Shown here in pieces: positions 1 to 8,060 of a stretch of DNA of 45,012 nucleotides. Source of the stretch: an uncultured Pseudomonadota bacterium (GTDB taxonomy: Bacteria; Pseudomonadota; Alphaproteobacteria; Rs-D84). The position numbers and the translations under genes were made by a program. The DNA is taken from assembly GCA_937885575.1 (NCBI GenBank), contig CALABO010000004.1, forward strand, positions 1 to 45,012. Reading direction: 5' to 3'. The notes beneath the pieces were generated by a model. The model was not told the origin of the DNA and searched no databases. It saw only the letters and a program-made list of their open reading frames with translations. The number at the start of each line of letters is the position of its first letter. Position 1 is the stretch's first letter.

Positions 1-3000
1 TATTTTCGCAACTAAACACCGCCGCCGGCGCACAAGAAACCTTGCCATTCCAATATGATTCAAACCCAGTTGTATATTGTGTTAAATTATACGGATCACA
101 CGACGTCGCAAGGTTGGTCCCGTCGAATATATAATTTGCCCCACTGTAATAAACACTGGGCCCCATCACTGGATAACTTGCCGTATTATCCACCATATTT
201 GCAAACAATGTTTTTGGAATATATCCCGATAATGCACTGTCATTGCCAAACATAACACCGAACATCAATGCGGCATTATTATCATCAAGCGAAACAGGGC
301 CACCATTATTTGAATTTGAAATTCCCGCAAACAACACATTTGGCAATTGCGTTAAAGATGTGCAACCCAAAAAAGTCCCATTAAACATGACTGGCGCTGG
401 TCCAGGCACACTATTAAACAAACCTTCCGGAATTGTCTCCAAACTTGTACAATCGTGAAAAGTATATACAAACATACCCTGTGCTGCACTCGTTACACCA
501 CTAAACAAATTCGCCGGAATCGTTTCCAAACTCGTACAACTTTCAAATGTATCAGCAAACAGACCATCAGCACCACCAGATACATTACCAAACAAGCCAG
601 ATGGAATTGCTGTTAAATTTGTACAATCATAAAATGTGGAATTGAACATGTTTGGTGCAGCACCAGTAACACCGCTAAACAAATTTGATGGTATTGTCTC
701 AATAGGTGTATGACTGAAAGTACCACTAAACATCCCCTCCGCAGCCCCAGATATCCCACTAAACAGATTACCCGGTATTGACGTTAACCCCGAAGAACTA
801 AAAGCATCCATAAACATCGCTGAAACAGCATTGGTCACGCCACTAAATAAATTTGACGGCACAGATGTCAAATTCTGCCCCCCCCTAAATATTCCATAAA
901 ACCCGGGATCTTTGCCAGTTCCGCCACCATCAATTGTAGGGAAAAGCTTCCCCAACGAACCGCTAACCCCAGCAATAAGTTTGTTAGAATCGTGATCATC
1001 AAACTCTATCGGTGTCACAACGGCATCTCCGGCACCATATGCAGAATTATATGATTCCCACGGACAATATAACGACACGGCCCGGCCATTTTCATAAGCA
1101 CCCCAAAACTTGATGGTTTTAACCCCCCCTGTGGTATATGTATGATCAAAGTTAGTAATACCATCGCCAGAAACGCCACCATCACAAGGCGAAACGCGAA
1201 CAATATGCTCAACGGTGGATGGGTCATTCACATCCCATTGCACATATAAATCAGTTGGCTGACCCAAACTAAACCCGAACGTCGTCCCGGCGGTCAAATT
1301 CGTTGTCGTTATCGCAAAATATTCATTCGGATCTGTTGGAATTTGGAACTCACTCCATTTGGCATACAGTGTTTTTGGTTCCGGCAATCCAACAACCAAC
1401 GGCGTTGCGTTTGCCGTAACACGATATTCCGGTAATATGATGCCATTGCTGTCGGTGACCCGGGTTCCGGCGCCATTTTGGTCGGTATACCACCCATCAA
1501 ACACATAATCGGACTGGGGCGGTGTTGGAACACTAATTTGATCTATGGTACTGGTTGTATTATCACTGGGCACCCAACCGGCATCGGCACGATAGTAAAT
1601 ACGCGGTGTGCCACTAAGGCTGCCGCCTTCTGCATTTAACTTTACCGTATATACATGCACGGACCACTGGGCATATATTGTCGAATCATTTGTCGCGGGA
1701 CCCCAGCTAATATTAGTAAAACCCCCATCCCCACCTATCACAAGCCCCCCTGTTCCATCCTGCCCGGGATAATACCCCTGCAAATCAAATCCCATTTTGG
1801 TCGGTTCCGGATACATGGCGGTCAATGGTGTACTGGCCGCCGCGTCACTGTACCATTTGTCCCCACAACCATAACAATTCGAATAATATGCAACATCGGG
1901 TTCCGGATTATTGCTAAGCGGGTATGTGATGCAATCCGAACTGCCACAATGATCCAACGTCACATAAAATATGTCCGCTTTGTGCGCATACCAATTTAGC
2001 GTTCCAGACCCCCCGTTCGCTACTATTTGGCCCGGCACGAACGCACCAGATCCATTGGCAACATGCCAATAATCCACCTTGGCACCCGCCTGCAATTGTG
2101 TGGCCGAACTATTACAAAGGGAACCATTCCATACATATATTCCGCCACACGGTCGTTGGTCCGTATAAACTGGATCGGTATCCCACAAATTGCAATAATA
2201 ATTCAAGGTACATATTGTCTGGGTCCAATGCGCGGTCAGTGTGCTGGGGCCATTGTTTTCCGGCCATTCGCCCCCAGGATACTGGGCATAAAGATTGCTA
2301 TCATAATATTGTGTGCCGTTTCCATCATAATATCCCATAAATTCCCATCCATCGGCGGGTGTTGGGCCACAACCCAACTGGGGTTCCAACGGGGCATGGC
2401 CGGGAACGACCTGAATACTTTGAACGCCGCAAGTTCCCCAATCACCGTGGTCGCCAACACTTAATGTAACCGTCTGGGGCGAAAGCCACTGTGCCCATAA
2501 TGTCGTATCGCCAGAAAACGTTGGTCCAACCTGTATAAAACCGTCACTATCAACCGCCAAAGTGTCACCAGTGGCGGCCGTCCAATAACCGTCAAATATT
2601 TGCGCTATGCCGTTCACCGTTTTCGTCGGGTAATCTATTCCCGTTCCCGCAGTAAAAATAGAACCAACAATCTGACGGGCATCACTGCATGTGCTACTGG
2701 AACACGTAAAGAAACCAACATTTTGTGCCTCGTAAATGGCCTGTGGCCTACCAAAAGTTCCATTATTGTTGTTTAATGAAATCGTGTAATACGTTGTCGG
2801 CTGGGGTTCCCATGTCGCCGTCAAAGTTATACCTGTGGCACCAAGAACATCATTCGTTGCCCCAAGCAAACTTTGCCCTTCACTATAGGTTGACAGGGCA
2901 CAATCACCCGTCGTGCCAACCAACGAACACGCCCACCCGGCAAAAACCTGACCGGATGGCGCCGAAGCGGTCGGAGACGGCGCATTACACGTGGTTCCAT

Positions 3001-4453
3001 AGACGCAACAATACGTCCCACTTGGGCATCCGGCACTCGGCCCTGTCGTCTGACCCGACGGTAATGACACCCCGAACGTCCAATTCGCATATACCTCTAC
3101 ATTACCCGTTATGTATGCAGCAATTGTTCCATTTGAATTTATATACTGTGTTCCCGTGCCATCAGTATTGGTCCAATGCCCACCATAAACCCAACCGTAT
3201 TTAACCGGGGGCGTTATCGCGGTCACCTGCGACGAATCACAATATGGTGTCGCACGATAATACACCGACGAACAACCACTTAACGGATAATAAAGATGCT
3301 GAACCGCTCCACCATTTTGATTGTTTATCGTCAATGTTGCCCATGTTGGCGCACCGGTCCAATATGGATAAAGCGTGCTTCCGTCGTGTATAAGGTCGAC
3401 ATACGAAGACGCCGGGGTAACAAAATGCCCATTTTCATCAATAACCTTTACGCCGCCCCCGTTTTCGCCGGTGTAATAACCATTAAATGTCAAATTTCCG
3501 TTTGATGACACGGTCACACCACTTATCGGACTTGTGGCATTGATATCAGAATACCAAGACGTTCCATTAAAATACACAGGATTAGGTGTAGCATAGTTGC
3601 CACTAAGATTCACCGTCATCGCATTCCACCGGGCATGAATTGTGTCGAATGCCGATAAACTTCCGAAATTGCTCGAATGAAAGGCCATATTGATAGTATC
3701 ACCACTCGCATTACAATACTGCGTTCCACCGGTTGATGAGGTGCTATACACCCCACCAAACGAATAACCCTGACGCGTCGGCAAATCCTTGACTCCAGAA
3801 ACCCGGTTAAAAAGCGACGTAGCACTTCCATAAACATACCCAGATGCATCAATAGGTACCTCCCATAGCGCACCGCTACTGCAAATACCGCTGTTACTAA
3901 TAGTCATACAATACAAATACACCCAATCGCCACGGTTTTCAAACCTAATGGGGCGACCGTTTCCGCCATAATTTCCATCGTTAGTAAAAAACACGATCGG
4001 CGTCCGGCTTGGCCACATATTACCCGTTGAACCACCGTTGCCATCCAAAACAAACAACTTGTAATAGGGCGAAGGTTGCCCATTCGACATAACATAAACC
4101 AACGGTACCCAACATGCATAAATATTACCACTGGCGACACTATTGCCGGTCCACGCGCCCGTATGATCCAATATCTGGGTTCCGCCGCACTCACGCCCAG
4201 TATAATGCCCGGCATACCCATAACCCGGTTTATACGGAAAGGCTGTTAAATGCGAGTTACTGCTGAGCGGCGTCGTAAAAGATGTCGGCGCGCCGGCATT
4301 CGCCGAATCGAACCTAACACATGCGTTTCCCGCATCACTAGAATCATCGCACACGGTAATACTGGATGTATTGGCCGCGTTCGCAGAAAACGCACCAAAC
4401 ATGCACACGATTGCAAAGACAAAAACCCTAAAAAACCGCAGAAAACGCGACAT
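1..4453 (-). CDS. Giant exported InlB-repeat / BspA-type LRR surface protein (3' partial)
   Basis: The frame starting with ATG at 4453 stays open to the left edge, so at least 1484 residues are encoded and the C-terminus is missing. An N-terminal signal peptide is clear (MSRFLRFFRVFVF, then a hydrophobic stretch ending near SANA). From about residue 70 to 1070 there are many Listeria-Bacteroides (InlB B) repeats, recognisable by GY.F.G.YT....GT..... followed by LTA.W or LYAKW. From about residue 1190 to 1390 follow at least six BspA-type leucine-rich repeats of about 27 residues, with the core LTSIPxNLFSGVTxAAxxMF. AAGGAAAGGG lies just upstream of the ATG. Both repeat families are known from bacterial surface proteins that bind host or matrix ligands; adhesion is inference. 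No anchor can be judged because the end is cut off. It is transcribed divergently from rnpB. Confidence 0.85.
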   Translation of the reverse strand, partial: MSRFLRFFRVFVFAIVCMFGAFSANAANTSSITVCDDSSDAGNACVRFDSANAGAPTSFTTPLSSNSHLTAFPYKPGYGYAGHYTGRECGGTQILDHTGAWTGNSVASGNIYACWVPLVYVMSNGQPSPYYKLFVLDGNGGSTGNMWPSRTPIVFFTNDGNYGGNGRPIRFENRGDWVYLYCMTISNSGICSSGALWEVPIDASGYVYGSATSLFNRVSGVKDLPTRQGYSFGGVYSTSSTGGTQYCNASGDTINMAFHSSNFGSLSAFDTIHARWNAMTVNLSGNYATPNPVYFNGTSWYSDINATSPISGVTVSSNGNLTFNGYYTGENGGGVKVIDENGHFVTPASSYVDLIHDGSTLYPYWTGAPTWATLTINNQNGGAVQHLYYPLSGCSSVYYRATPYCDSSQVTAITPPVKYGWVYGGHWTNTDGTGTQYINSNGTIAAYITGNVEVYANWTFGVSLPSGQTTGPSAGCPSGTYCCVYGTTCNAPSPTASAPSGQVFAGWACSLVGTTGDCALSTYSEGQSLLGATNDVLGATGITLTATWEPQPTTYYTISLNNNNGTFGRPQAIYEAQNVGFFTCSSSTCSDARQIVGSIFTAGTGIDYPTKTVNGIAQIFDGYWTAATGDTLAVDSDGFIQVGPTFSGDTTLWAQWLSPQTVTLSVGDHGDWGTCGVQSIQVVPGHAPLEPQLGCGPTPADGWEFMGYYDGNGTQYYDSNLYAQYPGGEWPENNGPSTLTAHWTQTICTLNYYCNLWDTDPVYTDQRPCGGIYVWNGSLCNSSATQLQAGAKVDYWHVANGSGAFVPGQIVANGGSGTLNWYAHKADIFYVTLDHCGSSDCITYPLSNNPEPDVAYYSNCYGCGDKWYSDAAASTPLTAMYPEPTKMGFDLQGYYPGQDGTGGLVIGGDGGFTNISWGPATNDSTIYAQWSVHVYTVKLNAEGGSLSGTPRIYYRADAGWVPSDNTTSTIDQISVPTPPQSDYVFDGWYTDQNGAGTRVTDSNGIILPEYRVTANATPLVVGLPEPKTLYAKWSEFQIPTDPNEYFAITTTNLTAGTTFGFSLGQPTDLYVQWDVNDPSTVEHIVRVSPCDGGVSGDGITNFDHTYTTGGVKTIKFWGAYENGRAVSLYCPWESYNSAYGAGDAVVTPIEFDDHDSNKLIAGVSGSLGKLFPTIDGGGTGKDPGFYGIFRGGQNLTSVPSNLFSGVTNAVSAMFMDAFSSSGLTSIPGNLFSGISGAAEGMFSGTFSHTPIETIPSNLFSGVTGAAPNMFNSTFYDCTNLTAIPSGLFGNVSGGADGLFADTFESCTSLETIPANLFSGVTSAAQGMFVYTFHDCTSLETIPEGLFNSVPGPAPVMFNGTFLGCTSLTQLPNVLFAGISNSNNGGPVSLDDNNAALMFGVMFGNDSALSGYIPKTLFANMVDNTASYPVMGPSVYYSGANYIFDGTNLATSCDPYNLTQYTTGFESYWNGKVSCAPAAVFSCEN

Positions 4454-4484
4454 TCAATCCCTTTCCTTCCATTCCTATGGACCC

Positions 4485-4513
4485 AGTGTAGAAAATTGTA
4501 AAAATTTACGCAA
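4485..4513 (-). promoter_or_regulatory. Predicted sigma-70 promoter of the giant surface protein
   Basis: On the minus strand TTGCGT (4513-4508) and TACACT (4490-4485) are separated by 17 bases, about 32 bases upstream of the ATG. It lies back to back with the rnpB promoter. Confidence 0.5.
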
Positions 4514-4553
4514 CCAAAAAAATGTATTTTTTGAAATTTTTTATAAAAAGTAT

Positions 4554-4584
4554 TTGCAATTTTTTTTCGTTTGCGTATTATAAT
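4554..4584 (+). promoter_or_regulatory. Predicted rnpB promoter
   Basis: TTGCAA (4554-4559) precedes overlapping -10 candidates TATTAT (4576-4581, spacer 16) and TATAAT (4579-4584, spacer 19). Transcription would begin near 4590, just before the RNase P RNA body. Confidence 0.5.
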
Positions 4585-4599
4585 TGCGCATAGTTGAAT

Positions 4600-4938
4600 A
4601 AAGGCATAGCCGTCGCGACTTTTTTTCGTGGCGGAGGAAAGTCCGGACTGCATTGGGACAACACACCGGCCAATCACCGGGCAGAGCAATCTGACGATTA
4701 GAGCAACAGTGACGATACGGGTTTAACCCGGGTGAAACGGGCAATCTCTGTGTGCAGCAACTTCAAATAGGTTTCCAATGATTTGTCCCAAATCGGAAAC
4801 GGGTAGAGGGCTTGATGCTTTGTGGTAACACATTGCACAGATTAATTATGCCTGCCACCCATTTGTTTGGTGTTGAACGCGCCGGAACAACACTGAATAT
4901 GGGCGGAACAGAATCCGGCTTATCATTCGGCTATCACG
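4600..4938 (+). ncRNA. rnpB: RNase P RNA, bacterial class A
   Basis: This is the catalytic RNA that removes tRNA 5' leaders. The universal 5' core GAGGAAAGTCCGGAC lies near 4634-4648 and the 3' core ACAGAATCCGGCTTA near 4909-4922; these form the P4 region. Helix P1 is visible as ATAGCCG (4606-4612) pairing with CGGCTAT (4928-4934). AGAGCAACAGTGACG and GGGTGAAACGGGCAA match the other conserved internal blocks. The length of about 335 bases is normal. The exact ends are estimated from P1 and the terminator. Confidence 0.95.
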
Positions 4939-4941
4939 GCA

Positions 4942-4970
4942 ATCCGTCCCCGTCCGGGGACGGATTTTAT
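4942..4970 (+). terminator. Intrinsic terminator of rnpB
   Basis: TCCGTCCCC, a short loop and GGGGACGGA form a 9-bp GC-rich hairpin followed by TTTTATT. Confidence 0.8.
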
Positions 4971-4971
4971 T

Positions 4972-5015
4972 CCCCTTCACTGTGTGAAGGGGTGGACGCG
5001 AAGCGGACGGGGTAG
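4972..5015 (+). repeat. REP-like double-hairpin repeat, copy 1
   Basis: CCCCTTCAC...GTGAAGGGG is followed by TGGAC, a small GCGAAGC hairpin and GGACGGGGTAG. The same two-hairpin layout recurs near 5099, 14605 and (inverted) 17883. Confidence 0.6.
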
Positions 5016-5016
5016 T

Positions 5017-5167
5017 TTATTAGTGTAAGTGGCTAGTGGTTAGTGTTAGTGGTGTCTGGAATTAGTTCGTAATTGCGCGATTATTCCAGAGAGCAAAGTT
5101 CCCCTCTAGAGAGGGGTGGCCGAAGGCCGGGGTGTGGTTCTCTAACCACTAACCACTAACACTAATA
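5017..5167 (+). repeat. Composite inverted-repeat element E1 with TTAGTG-type arms
   Basis: The left arm (5020-5054) is a run of degenerate TTAGTG, TAAGTGG and TAGTGG units. The right arm (5139-5167) is the reverse complement (CTAACCACTAACCACTAAC). Inside lie an inverted repeat TCTGGAAT...ATTCCAGA (5055-5090) and a REP-like double hairpin (5099-5135). E2 near 14560 and E3 near 27207 share this plan. The right arm ends about 18 bases before the -35 of the lipoprotein gene. Confidence 0.65.
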
Positions 5168-5184
5168 ATGACAAAACCAACTTC

Positions 5185-5213
5185 TTGACAATACGCAAAA
5201 AATCGATTATAAT
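5185..5213 (+). promoter_or_regulatory. Consensus sigma-70 promoter of the lipoprotein gene
   Basis: Perfect TTGACA (5185-5190), a 17-base spacer and perfect TATAAT (5208-5213). Such a match suggests strong constitutive expression. Confidence 0.85.
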
Positions 5214-5240
5214 TGCACCAAATAACAAAAAGGATTATAC

Positions 5241-5963
5241 ATGAAAAAAACAAATTATGTTTTATTCCTTGCGGCGTTAATGGCAATTGCCACCGCATGC
5301 AAAAAGGAACCAATCCCCGATGTCGCCACATCAAAACAAACACCATCAATGGCACCAACCGACACCATTCCACGCGTTCCCATGGACCCGGGGGAACCCG
5401 CCACAATATTGACGGCGGACCAAAGGGCAACTATTACATGGAATTGGCTTGATTGGATTCTTGGTAATATCGCAATAAACAGTGATTCAGTAGAATACTA
5501 TGCCAATCGCCATAATATTGACCGGATTACATTGATGCCGGATACGACTTCATGGCAATCGAATAACAATGCTTGTACAATGTGGACCCCGTACCATTTT
5601 CATTGTGCACGTGATACAATCGGGAAATATTGGGACATATTAGAACAACATGGAAAAACCGTATACGCCGGGAATGCGATAATATACGTAAGCAAGTATA
5701 ATGGTGCGCATTTACCAAATAACTATGAATTAAATGGTTATGTTCCATTAGGCATGTCATTAGAAGACAGTATTTGGTACACCGACAAGGGTTACCGCGT
5801 TATGCGTGGTGATTTTAATTATAAATCTGGCGATACAAAAACACAACATAAATACAAATCACAAATGGACAGCGTTCGTCCCGCACTTTACACACCCCAG
5901 ATGCGGCAATTTGATACCGCAAAATATAATCGGCGCCGTCAAAACCTGTATAGGGCTAGATAG
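5241..5963 (+). CDS. Putative lipoprotein of unknown function
   Basis: This 240-residue protein begins with a lysine-rich N-terminus and a hydrophobic stretch ending in the lipobox IATAC, with lipidation expected at Cys20. A Pro/Thr-rich linker follows (residues 21-55), then a Trp/Tyr-rich domain with no family I recognise. The short signal peptide, lysines right after the Cys and Pro/Thr linker resemble Bacteroidetes surface lipoproteins; this is a style match, not proof of transfer. Its own consensus promoter and an AAAGGA ribosome site precede the ATG. It stands alone, convergent with tolA. Confidence 0.75.
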   Translation: MKKTNYVLFLAALMAIATACKKEPIPDVATSKQTPSMAPTDTIPRVPMDPGEPATILTADQRATITWNWLDWILGNIAINSDSVEYYANRHNIDRITLMPDTTSWQSNNNACTMWTPYHFHCARDTIGKYWDILEQHGKTVYAGNAIIYVSKYNGAHLPNNYELNGYVPLGMSLEDSIWYTDKGYRVMRGDFNYKSGDTKTQHKYKSQMDSVRPALYTPQMRQFDTAKYNRRRQNLYRAR

Positions 5964-5996
5964 GTTTCACGTCCAAAATTTAATATTCAAACAAAC

Positions 5997-6014
5997 GCGG
6001 GGCTTTTGCCCCGC
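5997..6014. terminator. Hairpin between the lipoprotein gene and tolA
   Basis: GCGGGGC, loop TTTT, GCCCCGC. T tracts are weak on both sides (GTTTGTTTG on the minus strand), so it probably serves the convergent genes in both directions, somewhat better for tolA. Confidence 0.5.
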
Positions 6015-6016
6015 AT

Positions 6017-6057
6017 ACTAACACTAACACTAACACTAACACTAACACTAACCACTA
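6017..6057 (-). repeat. Hexanucleotide tract after tolA, (ACTAAC)6 on the plus strand
   Basis: Six exact ACTAAC units (6017-6052) then CACTAC. On the tolA strand this reads TAGTGG then (GTTAGT)n, starting at the tolA TAG stop and ending just before the terminator hairpin. The same motif follows leuS and rpsI. Confidence 0.85.
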
Positions 6058-6813
6058 CATCACCGTTCCCTGGGCCGGGTAAAAGGTAAGTTGAATTTCA
6101 CGCCAGGTTTTATATTCTTCACGCGGCAACATGTCCAAGGGTTGGCATGCATTTATTGCATTACGTATCGTATCCAGCACATATGCAAACGCCGGGTCGC
6201 GTTCCGCCGCCGATGCCCCTTCGAACCAAACATTTGCAACCGTTCCATTTGTCCGCATCGTTAAATGTGCCACCGCACGAATCCCCGAAATATCGGGCCG
6301 CGATGTATCAATCACCCAACAGCGCGTCATTTTGTACCGCAACGCATCAATAATGGAAATCGCCAGCCCCGTATGCAGCGATGTCGTATTTCGATTCACA
6401 CGAATAACCGTCTTTTTCACAGTTGCCGGTTTATCATCGGGCTTTTCATCCTTGGGCTTATTTTCCTTCTTGTCTTCGGGTTTTTCTTCGGGAATCACGG
6501 TCGGCGTTTCGATTTTTTGTTCGGTTTTCACCGCGGCATCTTGTTCCGGTGTTGGCTTTATTTCCGGTTCTTTTACCGGTTCTTTTTCTTCCTTTTTATC
6601 CGGCACCGTTGTATTATATAAAACGGATTCTTCGCCGGTAATTTTCACCTGGGACAAATCAATCATCATAATCTGAACCCGGTCGGGCGCAACAAAACGT
6701 TCGCGTTCACCAATCACCACGCCCGCAATAAAAACCAGCACCCCCAGCACACAAAGATGCCCCAGGACCGAAAGCCCAATATTTTCAGATGCAAAATGAT
6801 TGAATCGCACCAT
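6055..6813 (-). CDS. tolA: TolA, envelope-spanning Tol-Pal component
   Basis: This 252-residue inner-membrane protein links TolQR to outer-membrane Pal. One N-terminal membrane segment lies at about residues 11-35. A Glu/Lys/Pro-rich linker follows (about 60-135) and then a C-terminal TolA/TonB-like domain (about 145-250, including LTMRTNGTVANVWFEG and DTIRNAINAC). It starts 3 bases after tolR. The TAG stop lies at the edge of the hexanucleotide tract. tolB and pal, usual downstream partners, are not here. Confidence 0.88.
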   Translation of the reverse strand: MVRFNHFASENIGLSVLGHLCVLGVLVFIAGVVIGERERFVAPDRVQIMMIDLSQVKITGEESVLYNTTVPDKKEEKEPVKEPEIKPTPEQDAAVKTEQKIETPTVIPEEKPEDKKENKPKDEKPDDKPATVKKTVIRVNRNTTSLHTGLAISIIDALRYKMTRCWVIDTSRPDISGIRAVAHLTMRTNGTVANVWFEGASAAERDPAFAYVLDTIRNAINACQPLDMLPREEYKTWREIQLTFYPAQGTVM

Positions 6814-6816
6814 ATT

Positions 6817-7218
6817 TTAATTTTCCAATTTTGTCCTAAGGCCAATTTTTTGAAAACCCGCGGTCTTTAACTTTCCCATCACATTCATAACCGCGCCATA
6901 GTCCGCACGCCTATCGCCATTTATAACGATGGTTAGGTTCGGATTTTCGCCGCGCATCGCAACCGCACGCGTCACAACTTCGTCCGCCGGCAATTCCACC
7001 GTCCCCAAATAATAACGGCCGGCCGAATCGACACTAACCTGCATCGCGTGGTCAGTGCCGGTCAAAACCGTCGTTCCCGCATTCGGTAAATCCAAATCGA
7101 TCCCGTTCGTCATCATCGGCGTCGTCACCATAAACACGGCAAGCAACACCGTCATAACGTCAATCATTGGCGTCAATGTTATTGTTGCATCCGAAATCCA
7201 CCGTCTTTTACGCACCAT
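6817..7218 (-). CDS. tolR: TolR, Tol-Pal proton-channel subunit
   Basis: This 133-residue ExbD/TolR family protein has one N-terminal membrane segment with the key Asp in LTPMIDVMTVLLAVFMV and a periplasmic domain containing VVINGDRRADYGAVMNVM. The ATG at 7218 overlaps the end of tolQ by 11 bases and matches the family N-terminus; an upstream in-frame extension would only duplicate tolQ sequence. With TolQ it uses the proton gradient to energise TolA. Confidence 0.92.
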   Translation of the reverse strand: MVRKRRWISDATITLTPMIDVMTVLLAVFMVTTPMMTNGIDLDLPNAGTTVLTGTDHAMQVSVDSAGRYYLGTVELPADEVVTRAVAMRGENPNLTIVINGDRRADYGAVMNVMGKLKTAGFQKIGLRTKLEN

Positions 7219-7660
7219 GTTTGTTTTCCCCCAAAGAATCATATAAATCATCGGCGCGTTTGGAAAAAATCTGGTGCGCAATGGCCGCCGGTATCGCCAC
7301 AATCAACCCCAACGCCGTCGTTCCAAGTGCGATTGCAAGCCCCGGTGCAATAACACCAATACTTACCGATTGATTCGCACCAATCGACGAAAACGAATCC
7401 ATAACCCCCCAAACCGTTCCAAAAAGTCCAATAAACGGCGAAATATACGCAACCATCGCCAAAAACCAAAGGTTTTTATCAAACGGCCGAATCGCCACAT
7501 CTGGATTTCCCGTTGGCCTTTGTCGCCGCGCGTGCCGGAAAAGTCGGATTTTTTCCACAATCACCGCCCAAGACAAAACACTAAACACAACCAACACAAT
7601 CGACGCAATCGCCGTCACAACATCGGTCGTAAACAGTTTCCATAACGAAAAAGAATTCAT
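7208..7660 (-). CDS. tolQ: TolQ, shortened form
   Basis: The ATG at 7660 gives 150 residues, against about 230 in typical TolQ. Membrane segment 1 (DVVTAIASIVLVVFSVLSWAV) is followed by only about 25 residues (RLFRHARRQ...) before WFLAMVAYISPFIGLFGTVW, segment 2, and the conserved third segment (GLAIALGTTALGLIVAIPAA). The conserved GLFGTVWGVM and A-GL--ALGTTA-GL-VAIPA motifs are intact, so it is clearly TolQ/ExbB. Most of the cytoplasmic loop between segments 1 and 2 is absent. Upstream in-frame sequence does not supply it. It begins 19 bases after ybgC. Confidence 0.87.
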   Translation of the reverse strand: MNSFSLWKLFTTDVVTAIASIVLVVFSVLSWAVIVEKIRLFRHARRQRPTGNPDVAIRPFDKNLWFLAMVAYISPFIGLFGTVWGVMDSFSSIGANQSVSIGVIAPGLAIALGTTALGLIVAIPAAIAHQIFSKRADDLYDSLGENKHGA

Positions 7661-7679
7661 ATTTTTCCCCTTGTTTTTA

Positions 7680-8060
7680 CTATTGTTGAAGCGCGCCCAC
7701 CAATACATCCGGCAAACACGCCGGGCGACCATTTGCGTCCAAATACGCCGCCGTCCCGGTAAGTATAGCACAAATTTCATCGTTTTTCACGAATTTTTGT
7801 TCGACCGCGACCGACGCCGCCCGAACACCCGTCACACGTGTTTCCACCACAAATTCATCACACAAAAACAGCGGCCGCAAATACCGAATTTGCAAATCAC
7901 GAATGACCAACCCAACATCCCCCGCCACCGGCCGCGCAGCCCGCCCCAGCCAATTCATACGCGCGCGTTCCGCAACTTCAATATACCGCCCATGATACAT
8001 TATACCCCCGGCATCAGTATCCGCATACGCCACCGAAAATTTAAATTTATGCACGTCCAT
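7680..8060 (-). CDS. ybgC: YbgC-type acyl-CoA thioesterase
   Basis: This 126-residue hotdog-fold thioesterase has the signature YADTDAGGIMYHGRYIEVAER near the N-terminus, containing the catalytic Asp. YbgC proteins hydrolyse acyl-CoA and are very often the first gene of tol-pal operons, as here. The ATG directly abuts the ruvB stop codon, implying translational coupling. Confidence 0.9.
   Translation of the reverse strand: MDVHKFKFSVAYADTDAGGIMYHGRYIEVAERARMNWLGRAARPVAGDVGLVIRDLQIRYLRPLFLCDEFVVETRVTGVRAASVAVEQKFVKNDEICAILTGTAAYLDANGRPACLPDVLVGALQQ

Noticed and set aside
270..870. 81-bp periodic repeats as a CRISPR-like array
   Set aside because: They are in-frame leucine-rich repeats of a coding sequence with no spacer structure.
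1655..3204. Plus-strand open frames of 114-159 codons inside the first gene
   Set aside because: They lie antisense to the continuous 1484-codon frame with its signal peptide and repeats, lack ribosome sites and give low-complexity His/Pro/Ile translations.
4246..4689. Minus-strand 147-codon frame across the rnpB 5' end
   Set aside because: It runs through the RNase P RNA and both promoters and overlaps the signal peptide of the giant gene in another frame.
4812..5015. 67-codon frame in the rnpB 3' half
   Set aside because: It lies inside the RNase P RNA and its terminator; no ribosome site.
6017..6052. (ACTAAC)6 as a CRISPR remnant or telomere
   Set aside because: Units are contiguous 6-mers without spacers, and related degenerate tracts sit at several internal gene ends, so neither fits.
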